64,000 nucleotides of DNA from Rugamonas aquatica. Its GTDB lineage: Bacteria > Pseudomonadota > Gammaproteobacteria > Burkholderiales > Burkholderiaceae_D. Shown here in pieces: positions 23,150 to 31,527 of this stretch. Position 1 is the stretch's first letter. Each line of letters starts with the position of its first letter. The notes under the pieces are model-generated. The model did not search any database. It was not told the DNA's origin and saw nothing but the letters and a program-made list of their open reading frames with translations. The position numbers and the translations under genes were made by a program. Where the stretch lies: positions 280,099 to 344,098 of the forward strand of contig NZ_WHUG01000006.1 of assembly GCF_009380215.1 (NCBI RefSeq). The letters run 5' to 3'.

Positions 23150-23662
23150 CTAGCGATCGATAACCAGTACGTCGTTGAAAGAAAATCCGCGCACTCGCAC
23201 CGTGTGCAAAGGCAGCACTTGCTGTGCCTCGTGTTCGACTTTCTTGCGCAAGCGGGTGACCAGCGTGTCAAGCCGATTCTGGTCATAGTTGAGATAGTTC
23301 TCGCCGAATTCCTGGACGATGCGTTTGCGCGAAACAGGCTCGCCAACTTCATGCAGCGCGAACAGCTTGATGAAGGTAAATTCCAGGCTGGTGAGGGCGA
23401 CGTTGACGCCGTTCGGCGCCTGCAATGACTGGCTGCGCATGCTCAGGCACCACCCGGTCTCTACTGGCCGCTCCAGGTCCGCCAGCAATCGTTGAAGTTT
23501 TTGCAGCTCCGCCGGCTCTTGCACCGCGCCATCGTCGTCCAGCAAATACTGGGAACAACTCGCCGCGCTACTGACTTCCGTGACGTGGTATCCGGCGTTG
23601 CTGAACAACTTTGTGAGCTCGTGATCAACCAGGTTGACTCTAAATAGTACTAAATTAATCAT
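23150..23662 (-). CDS. OmpR-type winged-helix regulator without a receiver signature
   Basis: About 170 aa from ATG 23662 (GGAACC upstream); an in-frame ATG at 23740 would add 26 residues. The C-terminal half is an OmpR/PhoB-type winged helix: 'ALTSLEFTFIKLFALHEVGE', 'RKRIVQEFGENYLNYDQNRL' and 'DTLVTRLRKKVEHEA' before the wing 'LHTVRVRGFSFND'. The N-terminal part begins like a short receiver ('MINLVLFRVNLVDHELTKLF') but lacks the phospho-Asp motif, so it may respond to something other than phosphorylation. It probably controls the membrane operon 45 bp downstream. Confidence 0.75.
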   Translation of the reverse strand: MINLVLFRVNLVDHELTKLFSNAGYHVTEVSSAASCSQYLLDDDGAVQEPAELQKLQRLLADLERPVETGWCLSMRSQSLQAPNGVNVALTSLEFTFIKLFALHEVGEPVSRKRIVQEFGENYLNYDQNRLDTLVTRLRKKVEHEAQQVLPLHTVRVRGFSFNDVLVIDR

Positions 23663-23808
23663 ATGGTTCCAGACCCTAGATTGTCGATTTGTTACAATCT
23701 TAGGATCATGGATCGTTTGCAATCTGACAGTATCTGACAATCAACACTATCATTTTGACATCTACTAAAAATCACTATTTAGTGCCGCGCGGCATACTTC
23801 GCTGACCG

Positions 23809-24459
23809 TCAAACGTCAGCCAATATTTCCTGCAGGCGCTGCCACAAAACGATGCGTGCCTGCAGGCCGTGATCGCCGCCATTGATGATTTTGGTGATGC
23901 GGCCAAAGTCGGTGACAGCATCGCCGTCCGGTCGGGGATCGGCCAGCTCATTCAAGCCATGCGACTTCCAGAACCAGGCGGCCGACCGGGAGGCTGCCGC
24001 CGGCTGCAGCAGCAAATCGGGCGTGGCGAGCAAGTCCTGCCGGATGGCGAGGCCGCAGCGGGTATAGTTTTCGCGCCCGGTCAGCTGGATCAGGCCGCGG
24101 CCACGGTAGCGATAGCCGTCGCCGCTGCGCTCGTCGCCATTGCCCATGCGGCTGGCATAGACCAGGTTGGCCAGGCGTTCGGGATTGTTGGCAAACGGCT
24201 GCGCCGCTTCGATGGTCTCAAAGCGCTTCGGCCAGACCTTGCACAGGCGGATGGCCGTATAGTTCAGGTTCTCGGCGAGCTGGTTGAACGATGCCGATTC
24301 ATGGATGACTTGCGCCAGGAAGGCGGCCACGCGCGCGTCGGTATTGATCTCCCATTCATCCATCGCCTGGCGCACAGGCTCGATCCACAACGCGGCCAGA
24401 TCTTGACGGTTTTTCTGTTCCAGCATCGCGGCTAATTGGTCTTTGGTAAGGTGTGACAT
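23809..24459 (-). CDS. GH19 chitinase-like endolysin/lysozyme
   Basis: 216 aa with the COG3179-type GH19 fold: 'FLAQVIHESASFNQLAENLN' with the catalytic Glu54, 'YRYRGRGLIQLTGRENYTRC' and 'GRITKIINGGDHGLQARIVL'. Phage endolysins of this type cleave the glycan strand of peptidoglycan; chitinases of the same fold cleave chitin. There is no signal peptide or chitin-binding module, unlike the GH19 enzyme at 49 kb, so peptidoglycan is the likelier target. It follows the DUF2589 cluster on the same strand after a strong terminator. ATG 24459 has AGGAGC upstream. Confidence 0.85.
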   Translation of the reverse strand: MSHLTKDQLAAMLEQKNRQDLAALWIEPVRQAMDEWEINTDARVAAFLAQVIHESASFNQLAENLNYTAIRLCKVWPKRFETIEAAQPFANNPERLANLVYASRMGNGDERSGDGYRYRGRGLIQLTGRENYTRCGLAIRQDLLATPDLLLQPAAASRSAAWFWKSHGLNELADPRPDGDAVTDFGRITKIINGGDHGLQARIVLWQRLQEILADV

Positions 24460-24479
24460 GCTTGCTCCTGAAGTGGCGA

Positions 24480-24514
24480 AGAAAATGCCATGCCGGCGCT
24501 AGCTCCGGCATGGC
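24480..24514 (-). terminator. Rho-independent terminator after the DUF2589 gene
   Basis: Perfect 10-bp inverted repeat GCCATGCCGG (24487-24496) / CCGGCATGGC (24505-24514) with an 8-nt loop. On the minus strand it is followed by ATTTTCTT. It separates the DUF2589 gene from the downstream endolysin-like gene, so the latter may have its own promoter or depend on read-through. Confidence 0.7.
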
Positions 24515-24523
24515 CGTGGGGAC

Positions 24524-25117
24524 TTACGCTTTGTCCTGGATCGCGGTTTGCAGAATGTCGATCACGCGCGACAGGCCTTCGGGCATGCCGGAGTCTTCAG
24601 CCAGCACTTGCACGTGGTACTTGGCCGAATTGTCCGAGGAGCGCGTGTTTTCCTTATGCGAAGCCACCGAGCCTTCCATGTGGACAGTGGCGCTGACGGG
24701 GCCCCAGCCGACCTTCATGTCCGCGCTGAACGAGGCGGAGGAGCTCGAACCTTCCTTGGCGACGAAGGAGGACTTCACTTCCATGTCGAAGGTGATGTCG
24801 ACCTTGGTGATCGCCAGGCTCGGCACCTTCACGATCGCCAGCAGCGGCACGTCCAGCGTGACGTCTTCGTCGACCTGCTTGCTCGGATCGGCCGGATCCT
24901 GCTTTTTGCGCTTGAACTGGAACGTGGCGGTGCGCGTCACGGTCGGCGCATCGTTGGGGTTGGCCGGCGCCTCGAAGCCGATATATTTGATGAAGTCGGC
25001 AGTGGCGTTGGCCAGGCGCACCTGGGCGTCGCATGCGGCGGTCAGCGGGGCTCCGATCAGGTCGGCCATCGGCAGACCGCGGAATTGTGAGGCGATATTG
25101 ACAAGTTCAGTCATCAT
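24524..25117 (-). CDS. DUF2589 protein
   Basis: 197 aa opening with 'IASQFRGLPMADLIGAPLTA' and 'VRLANATADFIKYIGFE', which is the DUF2589 signature (LP...LIG.PL.A...A...lA.at.dFI...GF). The middle alternates long strands ('TRTATFQFKRKKQDPADPSK', 'LDVPLLAIVKVPSLAITKVD', 'ITFDMEVKSSF') and the tail reads 'YHVQVLAEDSGMPEGLSRVI' before a final helix. DUF2589 has no established function. Two candidate ATGs (25117, 25114) follow GGAG. It lies 167 bp after the 180-aa gene of the same cluster. Confidence 0.8.
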   Translation of the reverse strand: MMTELVNIASQFRGLPMADLIGAPLTAACDAQVRLANATADFIKYIGFEAPANPNDAPTVTRTATFQFKRKKQDPADPSKQVDEDVTLDVPLLAIVKVPSLAITKVDITFDMEVKSSFVAKEGSSSSASFSADMKVGWGPVSATVHMEGSVASHKENTRSSDNSAKYHVQVLAEDSGMPEGLSRVIDILQTAIQDKA

Positions 25118-25284
25118 GTACTCCTTCAGTTAAGTGACCCCTGAGGGTCGGGAAATTGCCGCGCTTGCACCATGCAGGCGTGGCGGGGCATCGCTGCGTG
25201 GCAGCGAATTCTGTTTGATGCGGAATGAGGAAAACCGGGTGGGGACTTGGCATCCCCGGAATACAGCTTAAGAGCCGTAGCGCG

Positions 25285-25827
25285 CTACTTCGTGGCGTTT
25301 CCTGTCACTCGCCGCAGCCAGCGCAGCAGGCCCGCAAGCCAATGGCTGCTGCGCCGCTTCGCCAGCGGTTCCAGGCGCAGCTCCGCCAGTTGCGCCTGCT
25401 GTTGCGGGTTGAGTTTCAAGCGCAGTGCGGCGCCGGATCGTGTTGCGACTGGCGTCTGCCCGGCGGCGGGTTGGAAGCGCAGCGTGCAGACGCCATCGGC
25501 AACGGCGAGATGGACTTCCAGCACCATGTGCGCCCGGCCCAGGCGTTGCCACCACGCCGGCGGGCGCGTGCTCAACATGGCTGACCTGGCAACGGCCTTG
25601 CGCCTGACATGGAAGGCGAGCATCAACTCGGCCGATTCCAGCTTCAGCCGCTGTCGTGAGTAAAACTGCTGCCAGGGCGTGGGGCCGTCGCCGTTGTCGC
25701 TCCAGTCCGGCCCGCCTGCCATCGCGTCGCCTGGCAGGGGGATGTCGGCTAGCAGGCGATTGGCGCGGGCAAACGAGGCTTGCAGGGCGGCGCACAGCGC
25801 GTCCAGTGAAATGTCGGTCGGGGTCAC
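25285..25827 (-). CDS. Hypothetical protein of the DUF2589 cluster
   Basis: 180 aa from a GTG start at 25827, eight bases after the upstream stop. Largely soluble: an N-terminal helix ('LDALCAALQASFARANRLLA'), a central stretch 'TPWQQFYSRQRLKLESAELM', a strand-rich core ('HMVLEVHLAVADGVCTLRFQ') and a basic C-terminus ('RRSSHWLAGLLRWLRRVTGN') that could touch membrane or nucleic acid. No recognised family. Coexpression with the two upstream DUF2589-cluster genes is implied by spacing. Confidence 0.65.
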   Translation of the reverse strand: MTPTDISLDALCAALQASFARANRLLADIPLPGDAMAGGPDWSDNGDGPTPWQQFYSRQRLKLESAELMLAFHVRRKAVARSAMLSTRPPAWWQRLGRAHMVLEVHLAVADGVCTLRFQPAAGQTPVATRSGAALRLKLNPQQQAQLAELRLEPLAKRRSSHWLAGLLRWLRRVTGNATK

Positions 25828-25835
25828 GATGGCGC

Positions 25836-26102
25836 TCAGTCGAAGAACATGGGCTTGCGGTTGAAACCGATGTTGTAGACCGCGTACTGCAGCACCACCT
25901 GGTGTTCGCCGATGGTGTAGAGGCCGAAATTCTTCTCGATGCCGACGATGTGACCGCGCGGCGTGCCTTGCAGACAGCGGTTGACCAGAGCCATGGCTTC
26001 CTCCACTTCAGCCTCGGTCCGCATATTTTTCGGATTGTCGTTGCCCACCACGACGCGCTTGATGAAGCGGACTTCGCTGAGGTTGAATCGTTCGGTGCTC
26101 AC
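25836..26102 (-). CDS. Small hypothetical protein of the DUF2589 cluster
   Basis: 88 aa from a GTG at 26102 preceded by GAGGAG; the longer frame from 26168 would run into the upstream gene. Sequence features: 'TERFNLSEVRFIKRVVVGND', 'AEVEEAMALVNRCLQGTPRG' and a beta-rich end ('HQVVLQYAVYNIGFNRKPMF'). No signal peptide. Family not recognised. Sandwiched between a DUF2589 gene (22 bp upstream) and the 180-aa gene (8 bp downstream). Confidence 0.62.
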   Translation of the reverse strand: MSTERFNLSEVRFIKRVVVGNDNPKNMRTEAEVEEAMALVNRCLQGTPRGHIVGIEKNFGLYTIGEHQVVLQYAVYNIGFNRKPMFFD

Positions 26103-26124
26103 GGCTGGCTCCTCGCGCGGCGCA

Positions 26125-26643
26125 TCACAAGGCCGCCACGGGCGTGTAGCCCTGGCCCTTGACGACATCGTTGATCAGTCGTGCCAGTCCTTCCGATTTC
26201 TCGGCGGCTACCAGTTTGAGTTTGATGTGCGCGGCATTGCCGCTCTTCCTGGCCAGCCCGCCCGTTTCGGGATTGACCATCAGGCTGGGCCTGCTGGCTT
26301 GCTGGTCGAAGCCTTCCGGTTGCAGCGCGTCAGGATGGCCGGTGGCAGGCTCTGGTTCGGACAGCGCGCCAAGTTCGACGTCCATCTCGATCTCGGCCTC
26401 GCCGATGATCAGCGCGCTGTGCGGCACCAGCGAAATCAGCGGCAGCCGGTACAGATAAAATTCATTGTCGGCGGCGCTGCTGTGGATGGACGGCAGTTCC
26501 AGGTCGATGACCATGGGACGGCGTTCGCGATCGAAGAAGGAACTGATGTTCGCCACCTGCGCCTTCTCCACCAAATTCTGCGCATCCATTATCGAGCCCG
26601 CAATCGCCCGTACCACGTTTTCGAGATTCGCCATCATAGCCAT
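26125..26643 (-). CDS. DUF2589 protein, first gene of the cluster
   Basis: 172 aa starting at ATG 26643 after GGAGGGC. The helix 'MANLENVVRAIAGSIMDAQN' is followed by strands 'RPMVIDLELPSIHSSAADNE', 'FYLYRLPLISLVPHSALIIG' and 'EAEIEMDVELG', a Pro/Glu-rich insert, and the closing 'AAHIKLKLVAAEKSEGLARL' plus 'INDVVK', all typical of DUF2589. The two DUF2589 proteins of this cluster differ strongly, so they may form a hetero-oligomer. The role is unknown. Confidence 0.78.
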   Translation of the reverse strand: MAMMANLENVVRAIAGSIMDAQNLVEKAQVANISSFFDRERRPMVIDLELPSIHSSAADNEFYLYRLPLISLVPHSALIIGEAEIEMDVELGALSEPEPATGHPDALQPEGFDQQASRPSLMVNPETGGLARKSGNAAHIKLKLVAAEKSEGLARLINDVVKGQGYTPVAAL

Positions 26644-26768
26644 GTAGCCCTCCGAGGTTAGTTTGAGGACTCAGCTTACGCGGCGTTTTTTTATGCCACC
26701 TGACCGTTTCTGACGAAGTACATGGTAAGAGGAACGAGGCCATCACCACGGCCCCGTATGCCTGCTTT

Positions 26769-27215
26769 CTATTTGCAGCTTCCCTGGGTGGTGATGTCGA
26801 TTTTCACCCCGCGGCGCAGGCTCTCGCTAAGGGTGGTGGTCAGTGCGCGATGATAGTCCTGCAGCCACTTCTGGCCCACGCTGGACGGACCATGAACGGA
26901 CGCATACAGCGCCGGCTTCTTGCTGGACTCGGCTGCCCGGCGTATGGTCCAGGTATCGCTGCCTTCGCGCGCGAAGACGACCCCGTCCTGGCTCAGCGGC
27001 GCAAGGCGAAGCGCCACGATATCGTTGGGCGCCAATTTTTCAATCAGCTCCCTGCCGTTCGCATCCTCGACAGGCGTCGGCTTGATGTACTCTTCGATTA
27101 GCCCGCCTTGTTTGGGATAAAACTTGCACGCATCATCACTGGCGATGGCCAGGTCAGCCGTCAGCGTCACCACCAGGCCCAGCAGGATTTTTTGTTTCAG
27201 TAGATTTTTCATCAT
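26769..27215 (-). CDS. Secreted hypothetical protein
   Basis: About 148 aa from ATG 27215 (GGAG upstream; a second ATG follows directly). A signal peptide is clear ('LLGLVVTLTADLAIA'). The mature protein starts 'SDDACKFYPKQGGLIEEYIK' and ends 'GVKIDITTQGSCK', with single cysteines near both ends that could bridge. The middle 'LAPNDIVALRLAPLSQDGVV' suggests a beta fold. No recognised family or obvious partner; it stands alone 125 bp before the DUF2589 cluster on the same strand. Confidence 0.65.
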   Translation of the reverse strand: MMKNLLKQKILLGLVVTLTADLAIASDDACKFYPKQGGLIEEYIKPTPVEDANGRELIEKLAPNDIVALRLAPLSQDGVVFAREGSDTWTIRRAAESSKKPALYASVHGPSSVGQKWLQDYHRALTTTLSESLRRGVKIDITTQGSCK

Positions 27216-27523
27216 GAGATCGCTCCGCATTAATGTGAAAGGAAAAAGCAAGGGATGCCCAGCAAACGGGCCCAACGACTATAAGGCTCCGCTCGGCTCC
27301 TGACCGGGTGGCGGTCACAAACCGTCAGGAAAAGTCATCTCCAGTTCTCGGCGGCTGACCGGGTTCTTGCGCAGCACCGCTCCCTTGAGTCAGGGCGGGC
27401 CGTCGCTGATGGCAAAGACGGGGGAATGATCGGCGCATTGCAGTTGATCGCTCTAAAATCCGGCGTATTGCCGGGGAGGGAAGGTTGGGAAGGGATTTTT
27501 ATGAATTATATAAACGATATAAA

Positions 27524-28123
27524 TCATATTAAATTAAGCAGGCGTAATTTGTGTATCAACTGGACCACGTTATGCACCTGCAGCTTGCGCATGACGTTTT
27601 CCCTGTGCTTGTCGACGGTCTTGGCCGACAGGTTCAGCTGGGTCGCGACATCGGCGCTGGCGTAGCCCTGGTAAATCAATTGCACCGTCTGTAGCTCGCG
27701 CGCCGTCAACTGTTCGTTGCAGGTGGCGATCTGCTGCTGCACCGCGTCGCTGAGCACGGTCCTGCCATCCATCACTTGCGCGATGCAATGCAATAACTCG
27801 GGGCCGGAGCAATCCTTGAGCAGCACCGCATCCGCCCGCGCATCCCGCAGTTGCTTGAGGACGATGCCCGACTGGGTGCCGGTCAGCGCGATCACTTTCA
27901 ACTCCGGATAGCGCTGCTTGCAATACCCCAGCACCGCCGACGACTCGCCGCCCGGCATGTGGTAGTCGAGTATCAGCAAATCGATCGCCTGTTGTTGCAG
28001 CGCCGGCTGCACCTGCTCCAGGCTGGCGACCTCGGCCACAACCCGCATCCCTTCCTGGCTTTGCAGCAGCAACTTCAGCCCTTGCCGGAATAGGGTGTGA
28101 TCGTCGGCCAGCAGGATGTTCAT
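27524..28123 (-). CDS. NarL/FixJ-type response regulator
   Basis: 199 aa from ATG 28123, the normal size; longer in-frame starts run into the divergent kinase gene. The receiver begins 'MNILLADDHTLFRQGLKLLL' with phospho-Asp in 'LLILDYHMPGG' (about residue 54) and Lys in 'DAVLLKDCSG'. The C-terminal LuxR-type HTH is 'LTARELQTVQLIYQGYASAD' then 'LSAKTVDKHRENVMRKL'. It is divergent to the histidine kinase whose start lies about 30 bp away, so the two are almost certainly partners. Confidence 0.92.
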   Translation of the reverse strand: MNILLADDHTLFRQGLKLLLQSQEGMRVVAEVASLEQVQPALQQQAIDLLILDYHMPGGESSAVLGYCKQRYPELKVIALTGTQSGIVLKQLRDARADAVLLKDCSGPELLHCIAQVMDGRTVLSDAVQQQIATCNEQLTARELQTVQLIYQGYASADVATQLNLSAKTVDKHRENVMRKLQVHNVVQLIHKLRLLNLI

Positions 28124-28154
28124 AAAGATGATTATCAGAAACGGTGATAGAATA

Positions 28155-30047
28155 ATGATAACATCTTCGGGGGGCGCATTGTTTTCCAGACTCTTCACAT
28201 CAGGCCTGTTGGCGCTGCGCCTTCGTGTTCTCTGGATGGGATTGTTGCTGTGCTGTTGCGCCGCGCCCACGCTGGCGCAGGTGTGCGCCGAGCCGGCGGA
28301 TGGGCAGACCAGCTTGCGTGGATGCGTACACGCCCTCCCGGATGCGGCCGCCGCGCGCGTCCTGAACGCCCTCGGCCTGCCGGTGCTGACTGGCGGTGAG
28401 TGGTACCGCATCGATTTAGCCACCGCCGGCGGCAGGTATTTGCTCGACATCGGCCTTCCGGATGCCTACCGCGTGCAGGTCTATCAGCAGCAGGGCGGGC
28501 AGGTGCGCAGCGTGCTGGCCCTCGGCGCCGCCAGCACCTACACCGACCGTCCCGTTCAGCACCGCCGCCTGATGGCGCCGTTGTCGCTGGCGCCCGGCGC
28601 GGCCACGGTCTATGTCTATTATCACAGCCACGGCAAGATGTTGATGCAGGCGCGCCTGTGGAATGCCGACCAGCTCAACGCCAGCGATACCGAAGAGCAT
28701 CTGTTCAGCGGCCTGGTGGTTGGCATCATGCTGGCGATGGTGCCGGTTGCGGTGCTCGGGCTCGGCGGCCAGCGCGCGCTGGGCTACCGCATGTATGGCG
28801 CCATCGTGCTGACGAATATACTGTTCGTCGGCCAGGTCGAGGGATATAACTTCGCCTTCCTGTGGCCCGGTGCGCCAGCCTGGAATATGCTGGCGCCGGG
28901 CGCGCTGGGTGGGTTGTCGCTGATGGCGCATATCGGCTTCGCCATGGATTTCATGCAGATGCGAACGCGCATGCCGCAGCTGCTCCGCTGGCACAGGGCG
29001 CTGCTCGCGGTTTGCGTATTGACGGTCGCCGCGCACCTGGTCTACGAACTCGACACGCTGCTGACGATACAAATGCTGGCCTACTCGGGCTTGGGCTGCG
29101 CGGTCGCGTTCATCGGCGTGCGCCGGCGCATCGAAGCGGCGCGCTTCTATTTGCTGGGCACATCGATCCTGATGGTCATCCCGTTGATCCTGTTTATCTT
29201 CGTCGTTCTGGGCGTGCAGCTGGTGCCGTTTTTTTCCGTGCTGTCCTTCCCGAAATTCGGCGGCCTCGGCGAGACGCTGCTGTTCGGTGCGGCCGTCGTC
29301 AGCCAATTCCAGAAGTTCAATGCGCGCCAGGCCGAGAGCCGCCTGCTGCGCCTGGCCGAGGCCGAGCAACTGCTGCTGGCGGAACAAACCAAGCTGGCGG
29401 CCCTGGAGCAAGCCAACGAGCGCCTGCTGCGCCTGGCGTCGGCCAGCCACGACATCGCCCAGCCGCTGGCCTCGCTGCGGCTGGCGTTCAGCGCGATGGC
29501 GCCGCAGCACGGCCCGATCGCCGAGCATATCGATACCACGCTGGCCTATGCGCAATCCCTGCTCAAGGACCTCATCGAGCAGGCGCGGCAGGACCAGCGC
29601 CTGCCCGAGCCCATCGTGCTCACGTCCATGTTCGGGCAACTGGGGCAAGCCTTCCAGGCGGAGGCCAGCGTCAAGGGCCTGCGCCTGTCGGTGCGCGCCA
29701 GCGATGTGCGCGTGACCGGCTCGTCGTTGCTGTTGTACCGCATCCTTGCCAACCTGCTGGCCAACGCCGTGCGCCACACGCCCAGCGGACGCATCGTGCT
29801 CGGCACGCGGCGCCGTCCCGGCGGCGTCGAAATCCAGCTGTTCGACACCGGGCCAGGCATCCCCGCGCCCGCGCGCGAGCGGCTGTTGCAGCCGTTCGAG
29901 CAGGGCGGCCACAGCGAAGGCTTCGGCCTCGGCCTGTTCATCGTCAAGAACCTCTGTCAGCAGTGCGGCTATGCGCTGCGCATCGCGTCCACGCCGGGAC
30001 GCGGCAGTTGCTTCGCAGTTTTCATCCCCTCAACGTTGATGTGTTGA
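28155..30047 (+). CDS. 7TMR-DISM-type sensor histidine kinase
   Basis: About 630 aa from ATG 28155; ATGs at 28116 and 28128 are possible but overlap or crowd the divergent regulator. Signal sequence ('LWMGLLLCCCAAPTLAQ'), an extracellular 7TMR-DISM beta domain (about 45-180), seven membrane helices (about 190-385), then a kinase: H-box 'LASASHDIAQPLASLRLAFS', N-box 'ILANLLANAVRHTPSGRI', G1 'DTGPGIP', G2 'GFGLGLFIVK'. It senses an unknown extracellular ligand and should phosphorylate the NarL-type regulator next door. Confidence 0.88.
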   Translation: MITSSGGALFSRLFTSGLLALRLRVLWMGLLLCCCAAPTLAQVCAEPADGQTSLRGCVHALPDAAAARVLNALGLPVLTGGEWYRIDLATAGGRYLLDIGLPDAYRVQVYQQQGGQVRSVLALGAASTYTDRPVQHRRLMAPLSLAPGAATVYVYYHSHGKMLMQARLWNADQLNASDTEEHLFSGLVVGIMLAMVPVAVLGLGGQRALGYRMYGAIVLTNILFVGQVEGYNFAFLWPGAPAWNMLAPGALGGLSLMAHIGFAMDFMQMRTRMPQLLRWHRALLAVCVLTVAAHLVYELDTLLTIQMLAYSGLGCAVAFIGVRRRIEAARFYLLGTSILMVIPLILFIFVVLGVQLVPFFSVLSFPKFGGLGETLLFGAAVVSQFQKFNARQAESRLLRLAEAEQLLLAEQTKLAALEQANERLLRLASASHDIAQPLASLRLAFSAMAPQHGPIAEHIDTTLAYAQSLLKDLIEQARQDQRLPEPIVLTSMFGQLGQAFQAEASVKGLRLSVRASDVRVTGSSLLLYRILANLLANAVRHTPSGRIVLGTRRRPGGVEIQLFDTGPGIPAPARERLLQPFEQGGHSEGFGLGLFIVKNLCQQCGYALRIASTPGRGSCFAVFIPSTLMC

Positions 30048-30153
30048 CAAAAAATACGGTGATTTCCGTATTTCCCCGCTGACCGGCGGTGACTACAGTA
30101 GCTGGGCCGATGGCGAACACCGCCATTCCATCTCAACCACTGGGGAAACCGTC

Positions 30154-30771
30154 ATGAAATCTTCCATCAAGCCCATGCTGTACGCGCTGGCCTTCGCCGC
30201 CGGCTGCAGCGCGCCGCTGGCATTTGCCGACACCATCACCTTCGACAATGCCGACCTGACCGGTGTCGCCGTGCGCCCGACCATCTTCACCACCCAGGGC
30301 TTCGTCTTCACCGCGATAGACCTTGAGTTGATCGGCGGCGGTGTCGAGCCGTATAGCAACGGCACCAATGTGCTCAAGTTCGGGCCGCGAGACAAGGTCT
30401 CGGGCATGGACATCAACGCGATCACGTTCCGCCGCCAGGACGCGGCGCTGTTCAATCTCAACAGCCTGGAGTTTTCGCCGGGCGCCTACGCCGGCAATAA
30501 CGCCAAGATGGGCATCACGGGCGTGTTTGCCGATGGCACGACGACGTCGGGCTTTCTGACGTGGCACAACAGCAGCGGCTTGACGCATGTCGATTTAGAA
30601 GACTGGACCAATCTGGCGTCGGTCGTCCTCACCGGCAATCTGCTGAGCCAGAGCTACGTCCAGGTGGACAACATCAATGTGTCGGCGGTGCCGGAGCCGA
30701 CCACCTACGCGATGCTGTTCGCAGGCCTGGGCTTGCTCGGCATCGTTGCCCGACGCGCCCAGCGCGCATGA
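30154..30771 (+). CDS. PEP-CTERM sorting-signal exoprotein (1)
   Basis: 205 aa. N-terminal signal ('MLYALAFAAGCSAPLAFA'), a beta-rich body beginning 'DTITFDNADLTGVAVRPTIF', and a C-terminal sorting signal: 'VPEPTTYAMLFAGLGLLGIV' followed by 'ARRAQRA'. Such proteins are cleaved at the PEP motif by exosortase and end up outside the cell, often in an exopolysaccharide matrix. The body could be a small carbohydrate-binding module. A second PEP-CTERM gene follows 63 bp downstream. No exosortase gene lies in this window. Confidence 0.9.
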   Translation: MKSSIKPMLYALAFAAGCSAPLAFADTITFDNADLTGVAVRPTIFTTQGFVFTAIDLELIGGGVEPYSNGTNVLKFGPRDKVSGMDINAITFRRQDAALFNLNSLEFSPGAYAGNNAKMGITGVFADGTTTSGFLTWHNSSGLTHVDLEDWTNLASVVLTGNLLSQSYVQVDNINVSAVPEPTTYAMLFAGLGLLGIVARRAQRA

Positions 30772-30834
30772 ATTCATCACCGTGTACGCCCGGTCTGGCG
30801 TCCTAACCCGCTGTTCCAACCTGGAGAATTTAAA

Positions 30835-31521
30835 ATGAAGCACAACAAAAAACTGAGCACCATTGCCGCCGCGCTGCTACTGGCCGCCATCACCTTGCCA
30901 GCCATGGCCGGCACGCCCCTGGCCGGGCGCGACCAGTTCTTCCATGCGGTCTCGGCCAACGATGCGAATGCCGTCTATCTGTACGATGCCGACTACGACA
31001 TCACCTGGCTGCGCACCACCACCGGCGCCAATGTGATGACCTATAGCCAGGCCAACAGCTGGGCCACCCTGAACTGGGGCGGCTTGAGCGGATGGCATCT
31101 GCCGTCCGCGGGCAGCGTGTACGATTCCGACTTTTACCCCAGCACCGTCAAGGGCATAGGTTCCGACGCGGCCCATTTGTACTATGACATTCTGGGCAGC
31201 CAGCCTGCGGTCGATCATGACGGCAACCCGCAGACGGGCACGCACCCGCAAGGACCGTTCGGCGGCGCCGATGGCCTTCCGGCGATGGTCTGGCTGAACG
31301 GCCCCCATGCGACGCACTGGGATTACGGCTACAACTTCAGCTTCTTCGCCGGCATCAATGGCGAGGGTCCGCAGAACGGGCTGATCGGCGCCATGGCCGT
31401 GCGCAACGGCGACGTGCTGGCGGTGCCGGAACCTGAAACCTACGCCATGCTGCTCGGCGGTCTGGCGCTGGTAGGCTGCGTGGCGCGCAAACGCAAGGCG
31501 CATGCGTCCACGGCGGTCTGA
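30835..31521 (+). CDS. PEP-CTERM exoprotein (2) with DUF1566-like domain
   Basis: 228 aa with a signal peptide ('LLLAAITLPAMAG'). The body has 'NAVYLYDADYDITWLRTTTG' and 'YSQANSWATLNWGGLSGWHL', reminiscent of the DUF1566/Lcl pattern ('D..TGL.W......W..A.....L...G...WRLP'). It ends with the sorting signal 'VPEPETYAMLLGGLALVGCV' and 'ARKRKAH'. Exported and released or anchored by the exosortase pathway. Adjacent to another PEP-CTERM gene and probably coregulated. Confidence 0.9.
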   Translation: MKHNKKLSTIAAALLLAAITLPAMAGTPLAGRDQFFHAVSANDANAVYLYDADYDITWLRTTTGANVMTYSQANSWATLNWGGLSGWHLPSAGSVYDSDFYPSTVKGIGSDAAHLYYDILGSQPAVDHDGNPQTGTHPQGPFGGADGLPAMVWLNGPHATHWDYGYNFSFFAGINGEGPQNGLIGAMAVRNGDVLAVPEPETYAMLLGGLALVGCVARKRKAHASTAV

Positions 31522-31527
31522 TCGTAC

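Noticed and set aside
27524..28450. A 308-aa version of the NarL-type regulator
   Set aside because: The extra 109 residues lie opposite the kinase gene and are Arg/Ser/Pro-rich; the receiver begins exactly at ATG 28123.
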